Source: an uncultured Erythrobacteraceae bacterium
GTDB lineage: Bacteria > Pseudomonadota > Alphaproteobacteria > Sphingomonadales > Sphingomonadaceae
Assembly (NCBI GenBank): GCA_946482075.1
Contig: CAMLQG010000094.1
Span: forward strand, 1 to 13,935
Length of the DNA: 13,935 nt
Direction: 5' to 3'
The notes beneath the pieces were generated by a model. The model ran no database searches and was not told the DNA's origin. It saw only the letters and a list, made by a program, of their open reading frames with translations. The position numbers and the translations under genes are program-made. Below are positions 7,322 to 13,935 of this stretch, one piece after another. Numbering within the stretch: the first letter of the stretch is position 1; each line of letters starts with the position of its first letter.

Positions 7322-8725
7322 ATGGCGAAGCTGGATCAGGAATATGCGGAGAATCCACGTGGGGATTACCGGTTCTGGACTCTCGATTACGCAGAATATC
7401 CCGACAATTCCGGCAATCCGGCAAGCGCTGAATTCAAGGCACCCCTGCTTGACTACGGCAGCGCGCGCGACGAGGAGAAGCGCCGTTATTACGATCCGAC
7501 CGTACTCGACCGCGAGATTGACCGGCTCTGGCGCAAGGCGTGGGTGATCGTCGGTCATGTCAACGATATCCCCCGTCCGAACAACTTCCTGAAAGCCGAG
7601 ATCGGGCGCGATTCCATCCTGCTGATCCGGCAGGCGGACGGCGCGATCCGGGCGATGCACAATGTCTGCCAGCACCGCGGCACGATTCTGGTCACCCAGG
7701 ACTACGGAAGCACCAAGATCCTCGCCTGCCCGTTCCATGGCTGGCAGTGGAACAATGACGGCAGCCTGCGCAAGATCATGAAGCCGGAGACGTACCGCAA
7801 GTCAGCGCTCTGCTACGATCTCGACCTGCCGGAAGTGAAAGTCGCGGTCTGGAAGGGCTGGCTGTTCGTGAACATGGATCCGGCTTGCGCCTCGCTGGAA
7901 GAGTTCATCCCGCAGGAATTTCGCGACGTCCATGAAGCTTACGAGTTCGACAGAATGGTCCGCGTGGTCGATGTGCAGCAGGACTGGCACGTCAACTGGA
8001 AGACGGCGATGGAAGCCTTTCTCGAGGCCTATCACCTCGAAGCACTGCACCCCCAGATGAACCCGTTCTTCGATGCCTATGAGAACCAGATCGATCTCTA
8101 TGAGAATGGCTTCGCGCGTACGATCCACGCCAATCTGCGGCCTAACCCGACGAGCGCCGACTTTCGTCCGGAAGGCTTGCCCGAGGAATGCAAGGTGTTT
8201 CTGCGCGAGGCGGGCGTGACCGATGACGAGATGCCGGCGGATATCGACGGCGTCCGCCCCGCGATCCTGAAGGCGAAGCGGAACAATCAGGACAGCCTCG
8301 GGATCGATTATTCCCGGTTCAGCGACGGACAGGTGATCGACAACTGGAATGACAGCATCTTTCCGTCCTGTACGTTCAGCTTCGTGCCCGAAGGCGTGCT
8401 GGTGCAGCGCTGGATGCCACACGCCACGAACCCGCGGATCACGCATTACCACTATCAGGTGTATATCCTGCCGGGCATCAAGGAAGTCCCGTCCTATATG
8501 GGCGTGCCGCCCGAGGCCGACAGGACGGGCACGAAGATCCTGCAGCGCACTTATGCCGATACCGGCGATCTCGACATTCTCGGCCCGGTGCTGGCGCAGG
8601 ATGCGATGTTCATCCCTCGCGTGCAGAGAGGTATCGAGACAATCGGATTCCGGGGCGCGATCCTGTCCGACCTGGAGATCAGGATTCGTCAGTTCTACGA
8701 CGTCTATGACCGCATGATGGCGTAG
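7322..8725 (+). CDS. Rieske non-heme iron oxygenase, alpha subunit (first of two)
   Basis: This 467-residue cytoplasmic oxygenase uses a Rieske [2Fe-2S] centre and a mononuclear iron to hydroxylate its substrate. The Rieske ligands are Cys116 and His118 (CQHRG) with Cys136 and His139 (CPFHGW). The catalytic domain shows NWKTAMEAFLEAYHLEALHP with iron ligands His238 and His243. Asp427 in VLAQDAMFIPRVQRGI is the probable third ligand and sits before the usual QRGxxSxGF-like segment (here IETIGF). Length and layout fit aromatic-ring or steroid-type hydroxylase alpha subunits, but the substrate is unknown. No beta subunit, ferredoxin or reductase follows. The gene is divergent from the antitoxin and converges with tetR, with only 3 nt between the stops. 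ATG 7301 is an alternative start without a clear ribosome binding site. Confidence 0.93.
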   Translation: MAKLDQEYAENPRGDYRFWTLDYAEYPDNSGNPASAEFKAPLLDYGSARDEEKRRYYDPTVLDREIDRLWRKAWVIVGHVNDIPRPNNFLKAEIGRDSILLIRQADGAIRAMHNVCQHRGTILVTQDYGSTKILACPFHGWQWNNDGSLRKIMKPETYRKSALCYDLDLPEVKVAVWKGWLFVNMDPACASLEEFIPQEFRDVHEAYEFDRMVRVVDVQQDWHVNWKTAMEAFLEAYHLEALHPQMNPFFDAYENQIDLYENGFARTIHANLRPNPTSADFRPEGLPEECKVFLREAGVTDDEMPADIDGVRPAILKAKRNNQDSLGIDYSRFSDGQVIDNWNDSIFPSCTFSFVPEGVLVQRWMPHATNPRITHYHYQVYILPGIKEVPSYMGVPPEADRTGTKILQRTYADTGDLDILGPVLAQDAMFIPRVQRGIETIGFRGAILSDLEIRIRQFYDVYDRMMA

Positions 8726-8728
8726 CCG

Positions 8729-9475
8729 TCAGTCAGGCCCGGCCACGCCATCGAAGACGATCGCGACCATCTGATCCGCCAGTTGCTGCGGACTGTGGAA
8801 GCGCGGTTCGGCAGCTTCATTTAGGCCCAGATGGAACCAGTCGATCCCCAGATGGAACCAGTCGATCCCGGTCACCGTGGCGCCCAGAAGAAGCATCCGG
8901 ACGACCGATGGCGGCGTGCCGGGCCGGATTTCCCCGGCATCGATCGCTCCCTTGATCAGGTCTTCCCAAAGCTCGTTGTAGGCGTAGGGCTTCGACAGGT
9001 GACGCTCGCGGAGTTCCGCCGGGATCTGATCGATGATCCTCCAATAGGCGAGAATGAAATCGTCGCGCTGCATGGCCTGGGTGAGATGGAACGTCAGCGC
9101 CGCGCGAATGCGTTCCCGGTAGGGAACTTCCTGGCTGAAGCTTTTGATCAGCGCCACCAGTTCGTCGACGCCCGCGACGCTGTAGCTCAGAACCTCGTCG
9201 ACCAGATGGTTCTTGGATTCGAAATAGTAATAGAGCGCACCCGCGAAGGTGCCGGCTTCCTTTGCGATCACGGATAGCGACGCTTCCGAATATCCCTTGT
9301 CCTTGAAGACCTTGGCAGCGGAGGCCAGGATCGTCTGCCGCTTGTCGAGAGATTTCTTGAAGACGCGAGGCGCTCTCTTGCGGCGGGCCGGTCCGCTGGC
9401 CTTCGTCGGCTCTGATGACGCGCTCTCCGGTTTCGCCGCCTCGTCCCTGGAATTCGTCCCCGTATCCTCGGGCAT
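8729..9475 (-). CDS. TetR/AcrR-family transcriptional regulator
   Basis: This 248-residue dimeric DNA-binding repressor type has a basic linker RRKRAPRVFKKSLDKR (31-46), then the TetR N-terminal helix TILASAAKVFKDKGYSEA and the helix-turn-helix LSVIAKEAGTFAGALYYYF (67-85) with KNHLVDEVL. The C-terminal ligand/dimer domain starts near residue 95. AGGAG on the minus strand (9486-9481) lies six bases before ATG 9475. The frame is open upstream to an ATG at 9601, but the added 42 residues look non-coding. Residues 204-217 hold two identical copies of IDWFHLG, produced by an exact 21-bp tandem repeat. The first 40 residues are low-complexity and rich in Ser, Glu and Ala, unusual for the family. 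It is divergent from the second Rieske operon and probably controls it; the effector is unknown. Confidence 0.92.
   Translation of the reverse strand: MPEDTGTNSRDEAAKPESASSEPTKASGPARRKRAPRVFKKSLDKRQTILASAAKVFKDKGYSEASLSVIAKEAGTFAGALYYYFESKNHLVDEVLSYSVAGVDELVALIKSFSQEVPYRERIRAALTFHLTQAMQRDDFILAYWRIIDQIPAELRERHLSKPYAYNELWEDLIKGAIDAGEIRPGTPPSVVRMLLLGATVTGIDWFHLGIDWFHLGLNEAAEPRFHSPQQLADQMVAIVFDGVAGPD
8826..8867. repeat. Exact 21-bp tandem duplication inside tetR
   Basis: Two identical 21-nt units (8826-8846 and 8847-8867) stand head to tail. On the coding strand each encodes IDWFHLG, so the frame is kept. The two copies have no differences, which suggests a recent slippage or a selected duplication. 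Confidence 0.95.
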
Positions 9476-9672
9476 CGCCAACTCCTGTCGAAGCATCGCG
9501 CGGGGACCGCAGCGCCACGGCGGCCCGCCGGTCAGTCGGGTGGCTCTTATCGGGTGCGTCGGGCGAAGGCAAACGTCCTCGGCTTTCAGGTAGTACTGCA
9601 TAATGCGAGCAAAGCATCCTTTATATAATGAACGTTAAAAAGTGTTGTGGCGAGCATCTTTCCGGTTACAAA

Positions 9673-9685
9673 GATCATCATGATC
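9673..9685. promoter_or_regulatory. Candidate TetR operator, 13-bp palindrome
   Basis: GATCAT-C-ATGATC is a perfect palindrome with a single central base. It lies 57 nt upstream of the second Rieske start, in the divergent region shared with tetR. Palindromes of this kind are typical TetR targets. Binding is inferred from position and symmetry only. Confidence 0.4.
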
Positions 9686-9730
9686 GAACGCGGCTGCGGC
9701 GCGCGGGGTGCCGGGCGGTCCCGGCCGACG

Positions 9731-9736
9731 GGAGGG
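9731..9736 (+). promoter_or_regulatory. Ribosome binding site fixing the second Rieske gene start
   Basis: GGAGGG lies five bases before ATG 9742. It decides against the longer frame from ATG 9628, whose extra residues are Cys/Arg-rich and unlike any Rieske oxygenase N-terminus. Confidence 0.75.
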
Positions 9737-9741
9737 CTGAA

Positions 9742-10962
9742 ATGGATCAGCAGACAATCGCTCGCTATCAGGAACGTGTCGAAGAGGAACTGGCCCGCAG
9801 CCGGCGCAAGGAAGCGTCGCCGGACTGCCCGCCGCTTCCGCCATTTCCGATGGCGCGCTATGTCGACCAGCGGTTCTATGACCTCGAGCAGGAGTATATC
9901 TTCGGGAAACAGTGGCTCTACGCGGCCATGGAATCCCAGCTGCCCGATGTGGGGAGTTATCTCCTATGGGAAGAGGCCCAGCTTCCGGTCGTCCTCGTGC
10001 GCGGGCGAGACCGCAAGGTGCGGGCGTTCTACAACGCCTGCCAGCATCGTGGCGGTTCGCTGGTTGTCGGGTGCAAGGGCAGGACGAATGCCTTTGCCTG
10101 CAATTTCCATTGCTGGACCTATGATCTCGAGGGGCAGTTGAAGATCGTGCCGGAAGAGTACGAGTTTCCCGGCCTCGACAAGAGCCGATATCGGCTGAAG
10201 GAGCTGCGCTGCGAGAATTGGGGCAACCTGATTTTCGTCAACCGCGATCCAGACGCCATCCCTCTCGCCGCGTTTCTGGGCAAGTTGCCGGCTGCTCTCG
10301 ATCACTTCGATTTCCACAAGCGGATCTATGTGGACACGATGTATTGGGATCTCGATTGCAACTGGAAGATCGCGCTCGACGCATTCAATGAATCCTACCA
10401 CATCGCCAAGACGCATCAGAACACCGTCGCGGCGATGATGGATTCCCGCGCCGGCGTCACGAATATGTGGGAAGGGGGCCATTCCTACATGATCACGCCG
10501 TTCAAGCGCGGCGGCGAAGCGTTCTACGATCGGGGGCGGACGGGGGATCCGCGGCACGAGATCACACGATCCGAAAATCAGAGTGCGACCCTGTTCCCCA
10601 ATGTCGAACTGTTCCTGATGGAAGAGTCCATGGCGCTGCTCAATTTCTGGCCGCGAGGCGTGGACAAGACTCGTTTCGAAGGTGTCATCATCACTCTGGG
10701 GCCCGAGATAACCGAAGCCCGAAGCGAGCAGGCCAGAGGCCTGATCGAGCAGTTGGGCGTCGTCCTTCCCGAAGACATATCCAACATGGCTGCGGTACAG
10801 CGAACGGCCCAGGCAGGCCTGCTGCAACATGCGACTTTCGGAGCTCTCGAAAAACGCCTCTACCAGGTGAATGAAGAGATCGACCGCAAGATCGGCATCG
10901 AGCGCATTCCTCCGGAACTGCGTGTCAAACCGGTGCTGGACCCCTATCTCGAGCGCGCCTGA
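9742..10962 (+). CDS. Rieske non-heme iron oxygenase, alpha subunit (second of two)
   Basis: This 406-residue oxygenase of a different subgroup is about 60 residues shorter than the one at 7322 and clearly divergent from it. The Rieske centre ligands are Cys100 and His102 (CQHRGGS) with Cys120 and His123 (CNFHCW). The catalytic iron is bound by His220 and His225 in NESYHIAKTHQ, with Asp345 in PEDISNM as the likely third ligand. The start MDQQTIARYQERVEEELARS matches a normal N-terminal helix. It is the first gene of a tight unit with two dehydrogenases (24 nt to the next start), so the likely sequence is hydroxylation followed by oxidation of the alcohol or diol. No electron-transfer partner is encoded nearby. 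Expression is probably controlled by the divergent TetR. Confidence 0.93.
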   Translation: MDQQTIARYQERVEEELARSRRKEASPDCPPLPPFPMARYVDQRFYDLEQEYIFGKQWLYAAMESQLPDVGSYLLWEEAQLPVVLVRGRDRKVRAFYNACQHRGGSLVVGCKGRTNAFACNFHCWTYDLEGQLKIVPEEYEFPGLDKSRYRLKELRCENWGNLIFVNRDPDAIPLAAFLGKLPAALDHFDFHKRIYVDTMYWDLDCNWKIALDAFNESYHIAKTHQNTVAAMMDSRAGVTNMWEGGHSYMITPFKRGGEAFYDRGRTGDPRHEITRSENQSATLFPNVELFLMEESMALLNFWPRGVDKTRFEGVIITLGPEITEARSEQARGLIEQLGVVLPEDISNMAAVQRTAQAGLLQHATFGALEKRLYQVNEEIDRKIGIERIPPELRVKPVLDPYLERA

Positions 10963-10986
10963 GCTCGCAACCGAGGGATCGATCCG

Positions 10987-11772
10987 ATGGATCTGAAAGG
11001 AAAAGTGGCTGCCGTCTTCGGCGCTTCGGCCGAAGGCGGAACCGGCTGGACGATTGCCGAACATCTCGCGGATCGCGGCGCGCATGTGATCGTATCAGCG
11101 CGTTCCGTCCCCGGCATAGAAACGCTGGCGAAACAGATCGGAGGCAGCGCCTTTCGCTGCGACATTGCGGAGGAGGAGCAGGTCGCGGCCAAGGCCGATT
11201 TTATTCGGAAGCGATTTGGCCGGATCGACATGGCGATCGTTTCCGCTGGTCAGCCGGTTGCCTCCAGCGTGGTTTCCTCGCCGAATGAGGACCTCCTTCG
11301 CGCCACGCGCATAAATTATTTCGGCCCGTTCTACGCGATCAAGCACATGACGCCGCTTCTCGTGGAAAGAGGCGCGATCACGATCGTGTCCTCGCTGGCG
11401 TCGACGAATCCGATCGAAGGGCAGTTCGCCTATGGTTGTGCGAAAGCTGCGGTGAACGCACTCGTCCAATATGCGGCGATCGAGCTTGGTCCCAAGGGGT
11501 TTCGCGTGAATGCCGTGGTGCCGGGCAGCATAGAGACGCCCTTGATCGCGGGCATGTTCGTGGATCATCCGGAGATCAAGGACACCTATATCAAGGAAAT
11601 CCCGTCTCGCCGGTATGCCACGGCGGCCGATGTGGCGAATGCGGCGATCTGGCTGTCCCTGCCGGAATGTTTCGCGAACGGAGCATTGCTGCCTCTGGAC
11701 GGCGGCAACCACCTGACCCGACAGCCTTATCTCAGCGAGCTCCCGGCCGGCATCATGAACAAGATAAAATAG
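10987..11772 (+). CDS. Short-chain dehydrogenase/reductase with an unusual cofactor loop
   Basis: This 261-residue Rossmann-fold SDR is of classical length. The catalytic residues are Ser136 (VSSLAS), Tyr149 and Lys153 (YGCAK), with NYFG supplying the structural Asn. PGSIETPLIAGMF and the C-terminal LPLDGGN are typical. The nucleotide-binding loop reads FGASAEGGTGW (11-21), two residues longer than the usual TGxxxGxG, and the NNAG motif is replaced by VSAG. The enzyme probably oxidises an alcohol or cis-diol made by the upstream Rieske enzyme, using NAD(P)+ (inference). GAGGG upstream of ATG 10987 serves as the ribosome binding site. It lies 24 nt after the oxygenase and 56 nt before the second SDR. 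The C-terminal tail after GGN is about 20 residues long. Confidence 0.92.
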   Translation: MDLKGKVAAVFGASAEGGTGWTIAEHLADRGAHVIVSARSVPGIETLAKQIGGSAFRCDIAEEEQVAAKADFIRKRFGRIDMAIVSAGQPVASSVVSSPNEDLLRATRINYFGPFYAIKHMTPLLVERGAITIVSSLASTNPIEGQFAYGCAKAAVNALVQYAAIELGPKGFRVNAVVPGSIETPLIAGMFVDHPEIKDTYIKEIPSRRYATAADVANAAIWLSLPECFANGALLPLDGGNHLTRQPYLSELPAGIMNKIK

Positions 11773-11828
11773 AAGGTTCTCGTCGATTTGGCGGTATGGG
11801 AAATGCGAAAGCATGGGAGGATGCCGGC

Positions 11829-12659
11829 ATGTCATCATATCTTGAGCAGCTCTTTTCTCTGAAAGGGCGCACGGCGCTGGTTACCGGCGGAAGCAGTGGC
11901 ATCGGCTTCATGATGGCTGAAGCGCTCGTGATGGCCGGCGCAGACGTGGTGATCGCTTCGCGCAAGCAGGCGGAATGCATGGCGGCGGTCGAGGGCCTGA
12001 ACGCGATGGACGGGATCGGCAGAGCGGACGCGATCGTTGCGGACCTTTCCTGCGAGGAGGGGATCGCATCGCTGTGCGACGCGCTCGACCAGCGATGGGA
12101 TGCGCTCTCGATCCTTATCAACAATGCAGGCCGCAACTGGGGCGCTCCGATGGGCGAAGTGCCTTACAGATCGTGGGAAGGCGTTTTCTCGCTCAACGTC
12201 ACAGCGCCCTTCGAACTGTGCCAGCGGCTGTTGCCGCTGTTGTCGCGGGCGGGGAAGCCCGGCGATCCGGCCCGCGTCATCAACACGGGATCGAGCGCCG
12301 GCATCCAGCCGATCGGAAACAATGCGTTCTCCTATGCGGCGTCGAAAGCGGCGCTGCACCATCTCACCCGCGTCCTGTCGCGCGAGCTTGCGGTCAGCAA
12401 CATCGCTGTGAACAGCATTTCCCCCGGCCCATTCGAAAGCCGCATGATGATGCTGGCGACACCGGATGAAGTCACCCATCGGGCCGTGACGGACATGGTG
12501 CCGCTCAAGCGCTGGGGCGCGCCGTCTGACGTGGCTGGAGCGATCCTGTTCCTTTGCGGCCTTGGCGGCGCTTTCGTGACCGGAGCGATCATTCCGGTGG
12601 ATGGTGGCGTCGCCACCAATTGCGGGGGCGATCCGACCAAGGCGCACGATCTCACCTGA
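11829..12659 (+). CDS. Short-chain dehydrogenase/reductase (classical SDR)
   Basis: This 276-residue SDR has all standard motifs: TGGSSGIG for the cofactor loop, INNAG, the NVT segment, Ser in NTGSSAG, and Tyr169 with Lys173 in SYAASKAA. NSISPGPFESRMM and the final IPVDGGVATNCGG are also typical. It probably carries out a second NAD(P)-dependent oxidation or a reduction in the same pathway as the upstream genes. The ATG at 11829 has GGGAGG at 11815-11820. The in-frame ATG at 11796 is an alternative but lacks a good ribosome binding site. The Arg in ASRKQAE after the second beta-strand could favour NADP(H), which is uncertain. It is the last gene of the divergent operon; the 154-nt gap that follows separates it from the sigma factor. 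Confidence 0.93.
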   Translation: MSSYLEQLFSLKGRTALVTGGSSGIGFMMAEALVMAGADVVIASRKQAECMAAVEGLNAMDGIGRADAIVADLSCEEGIASLCDALDQRWDALSILINNAGRNWGAPMGEVPYRSWEGVFSLNVTAPFELCQRLLPLLSRAGKPGDPARVINTGSSAGIQPIGNNAFSYAASKAALHHLTRVLSRELAVSNIAVNSISPGPFESRMMMLATPDEVTHRAVTDMVPLKRWGAPSDVAGAILFLCGLGGAFVTGAIIPVDGGVATNCGGDPTKAHDLT

Positions 12660-12813
12660 AAGGCGCCCATTCCCGCCTTGCAGCGGGGTGAGCCATCCAT
12701 CGCCGCATTTCCCGTCTCCGGGCCGAGGCGGCGCTGCGGTTCGGCGGGCGCCAGATCAATTTTCCGGGCCGGTTCCCGTTTTGCTCGTTCCTGACGTTAT
12801 ACGTTCGAACCCG
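12660..12813. other. Gap between SDR operon and ECF sigma gene
   Basis: This 154-nt stretch has no gene. A small GC stem CCCGC/GCGGG (12672-12676 with 12683-12687) could be a weak terminator but lacks a T-tract. Just before the sigma gene are ACGT-TAT-ACGT (12794-12804) and the palindrome GTTCGAAC (12803-12810), possible control elements. No promoter can be named with confidence. Confidence 0.45.
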
Positions 12814-13401
12814 ATGGACAAGACCGAGAAGCCTGCCCTGAAACTCGTTGGTGACGCCGCTCCGCCGGGGAGCGGCGGCGCTGGAGCGCTACTCGGGCAA
12901 ATCTACCGGTCATCGCGCGAGCAGCTTGTCCGGTTCCTGATGCTGCAGACCGGTTCGGCGGTTGAGGCCGAAGACATCGCGCAGACCGCCTATGTGAAGC
13001 TCTTCTCGAAAGCGGAGGAGCTTTCCGACGCCAATCTGAGATCGCTGCTGTTCATAACCGCGCGCAACCTGGCGCTTGATCTGCGGCGCCAGCGCAGCCG
13101 CAGGGACAAGGTCGTCCGGGATTTCGGCGGCGACGCAGAACCTATCGGTCAGATCGCCAGTCTCGATCCGGATGCCGAACGGTCGATGATCGCGCGCGAG
13201 CATGTGCAGATGATCGGCGACCTGATCGCGGAACTGCCTCCCAAATGCCGCTACGCATTCGTCGCCTATAAGTTCGAAGAGCGGGACTATCGCGACATTG
13301 CGATGGAGATGGGCGTCTCCGAGAGCATGGTTCGCAAATATGTCATCCGCGCCATCAGCCATTGCGCAAGCCGCTTCGAGGAACTGGAGGGTTGGGAATG
13401 A
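12814..13401 (+). CDS. ECF RNA polymerase sigma factor, FecI-like
   Basis: This 195-residue extracytoplasmic-function sigma factor directs RNA polymerase to target promoters when released from its anti-sigma partner. Region 2 covers about residues 29-100 (IYRSSREQLVRFLMLQTGS, then EAEDIAQTAYVKLF and LRSLLFITARNLALDLRR). Region 4 covers about 140-190 (IAELPPKCRYAFVAYKFEERDY, then RDIAMEMGVSESMVRKYVIR). MVRKYV resembles the FecI-type region 4 helix. ATG 12814 has no strong ribosome binding site, but it gives a normal family length. The frame continues upstream to 12601, yet those residues are Pro/Arg-rich and overlap the SDR, so they are rejected. The stop overlaps the anti-sigma start by 4 nt. 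The regulated receptor probably lies beyond the right edge. Confidence 0.9.
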   Translation: MDKTEKPALKLVGDAAPPGSGGAGALLGQIYRSSREQLVRFLMLQTGSAVEAEDIAQTAYVKLFSKAEELSDANLRSLLFITARNLALDLRRQRSRRDKVVRDFGGDAEPIGQIASLDPDAERSMIAREHVQMIGDLIAELPPKCRYAFVAYKFEERDYRDIAMEMGVSESMVRKYVIRAISHCASRFEELEGWE

Positions 13402-13935
13402 TCGCCAGCGCAACAGATCGGCGGAAAAGGACAGCAGCGGGGCATGTGCTCGTGCTGGAGGACCCCACGGCCAGCGAAGAGAGCATCCTGGCCGCGCTCG
13501 TCTGGATCGAGGAGCATGACGACCACTATCAGCTGGCGCGCGAAATTTCGCATTTCTCGCAGATTTGCGACCAGTTGCCCGCGAATTTTCCTGCCGAAGC
13601 GCCGCAGCTGGCCTCCACGGGCGGCATTGGATCGGGAAGCTGCATCCCGATGCAATGGGCGATCGCCGCGACGATCGCGCTGGTTGCGATCGGCCTGGCC
13701 GCGCTGATCTTCCAGATGGGTCTGCTGTCGTCCCGACCGTCATCGAGCTCGTTCGAATATTTCACCAATGTCGGAGAGAGCAAATCGGTCATCTTGCCTG
13801 ACCGCTCGCGCGTTGCGCTGGGCGCGGCGAGCGGGATTCGCGTCACCTATGACGAAGGCTTCCGCCGGATCGTGCTTACATCGGGCGAAGCGTTCTTCGA
13901 TGTGACGAAGAACAGGGATCGTCCATTTATCGTGG
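13398..13935 (+). CDS. FecR-like anti-sigma factor / sigma regulator (partial, right edge)
   Basis: The frame starts at ATG 13398 in an ATGA overlap with the sigma stop and runs off the window after 179 residues. Residues 1-84 are cytoplasmic and include AALVWIEEHDDHYQLAREIS, a weak match to the FecR N-terminal anti-sigma domain. A single transmembrane helix covers about 85-108 (MQWAIAATIALVAIGLAALI). The periplasmic FecR domain follows: FEYFTNVGESKSVILPDRSR, VALGAASGIRVTY, then RRIVLTSGEAFFDVTKN and PFIV. These match the FecR consensus closely, although the usual LPDGS reads LPDRS. FecR proteins sit in the inner membrane and couple an outer-membrane receptor signal to the sigma factor. The receptor is expected downstream. 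About half the protein is missing. Confidence 0.9.
   Translation, partial: MIASATDRRKRTAAGHVLVLEDPTASEESILAALVWIEEHDDHYQLAREISHFSQICDQLPANFPAEAPQLASTGGIGSGSCIPMQWAIAATIALVAIGLAALIFQMGLLSSRPSSSSFEYFTNVGESKSVILPDRSRVALGAASGIRVTYDEGFRRIVLTSGEAFFDVTKNRDRPFIV

Larger units (their letters stand above)
9476..9741. promoter_or_regulatory. Divergent control region between tetR and the second Rieske operon
   Basis: This 266-nt region separates two divergent genes and should hold both promoters. The tetR-proximal half is GC-rich. Positions 9615-9645 are AT-rich with TATAAT at 9624-9629, but I find no good -35 element at the right distance, so I do not call a promoter core. The palindrome at 9673-9685 is the best operator candidate. 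ORFs reading into the region (starts at 9601 minus and 9628 plus) look like read-through of the true frames. Confidence 0.55.

Noticed and set aside
9624..9629. TATAAT as a -10 box for the second Rieske operon
   Set aside because: No acceptable -35 element is found 16-18 nt upstream, so the match alone is not enough to call a promoter.
12662..12752. GGCGCCC / GGGCGCC inverted repeat after the second SDR
   Set aside because: Arms of 7 nt separated by 77 nt in GC-rich DNA are likely by chance.
1..13935. CRISPR array, insertion sequence, attachment site, tRNA or rRNA
   Set aside because: Looked for regularly spaced repeats, transposase motifs, terminal inverted repeats and RNA gene signatures by eye; none found.

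Overview
The window looks like chromosome or a large replicon of a high-GC alphaproteobacterium, most likely a sphingomonad (Sphingobium, Novosphingobium or Sphingomonas type). The basis is the GC-rich coding style, a 766-residue TonB-dependent receptor with an EIVVTAQKR TonB box, several oxygenases and dehydrogenases, and a FecI/FecR-type sigma/anti-sigma pair. The genus is inferred; there is no rRNA or other marker gene. I see no insertion sequence, CRISPR array, tRNA or rRNA.

Layout from left to right. (1) Positions 1-3189, plus strand: the C-terminal end of a TIGR03084-like protein, an acyl-CoA ligase of the ANL superfamily and a luciferase-like flavin oxidoreductase, probably one transcription unit. 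(2) Positions 3261-7139, minus strand: an intrinsic terminator, a TonB-dependent receptor, a 41-residue CxxC protein, and a RES-domain toxin with its Xre/MbcA/ParS-type antitoxin. The antitoxin is preceded by an AT-rich promoter with direct repeats. (3) Positions 7322-8725, plus strand: a large Rieske oxygenase alpha subunit. (4) Positions 8729-9475, minus strand: a TetR-family regulator that carries an exact in-frame 21-bp tandem duplication. (5) Positions 9742-12659, plus strand and divergent from tetR: a second, different Rieske oxygenase alpha subunit followed by two short-chain dehydrogenases. (6) Positions 12814-13935, plus strand: an ECF sigma factor whose stop overlaps the start of a FecR-like anti-sigma factor that runs off the window.

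How the genes may work together (inference): the receptor imports a bulky or scarce compound across the outer membrane. The two Rieske enzymes hydroxylate it, the dehydrogenases oxidise the hydroxylated products, the flavin enzyme adds a further oxidation, and the ligase activates a carboxylic acid as a CoA thioester. TetR is well placed to control the divergent oxygenase-dehydrogenase unit. The substrate cannot be named from this sequence. No ferredoxin, ferredoxin reductase or oxygenase beta subunit lies in the window, so electron transfer must come from elsewhere. The toxin-antitoxin module and the small CxxC gene sit between these catabolic genes without an obvious metabolic link.

The most distinctive observations are the repeat in tetR, the repeat-rich antitoxin promoter, the small CxxC gene, the unusual nucleotide-binding loop of the first dehydrogenase, and the pairing of two dissimilar orphan Rieske alpha subunits. 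None of these amounts to a clearly new system on sequence alone.
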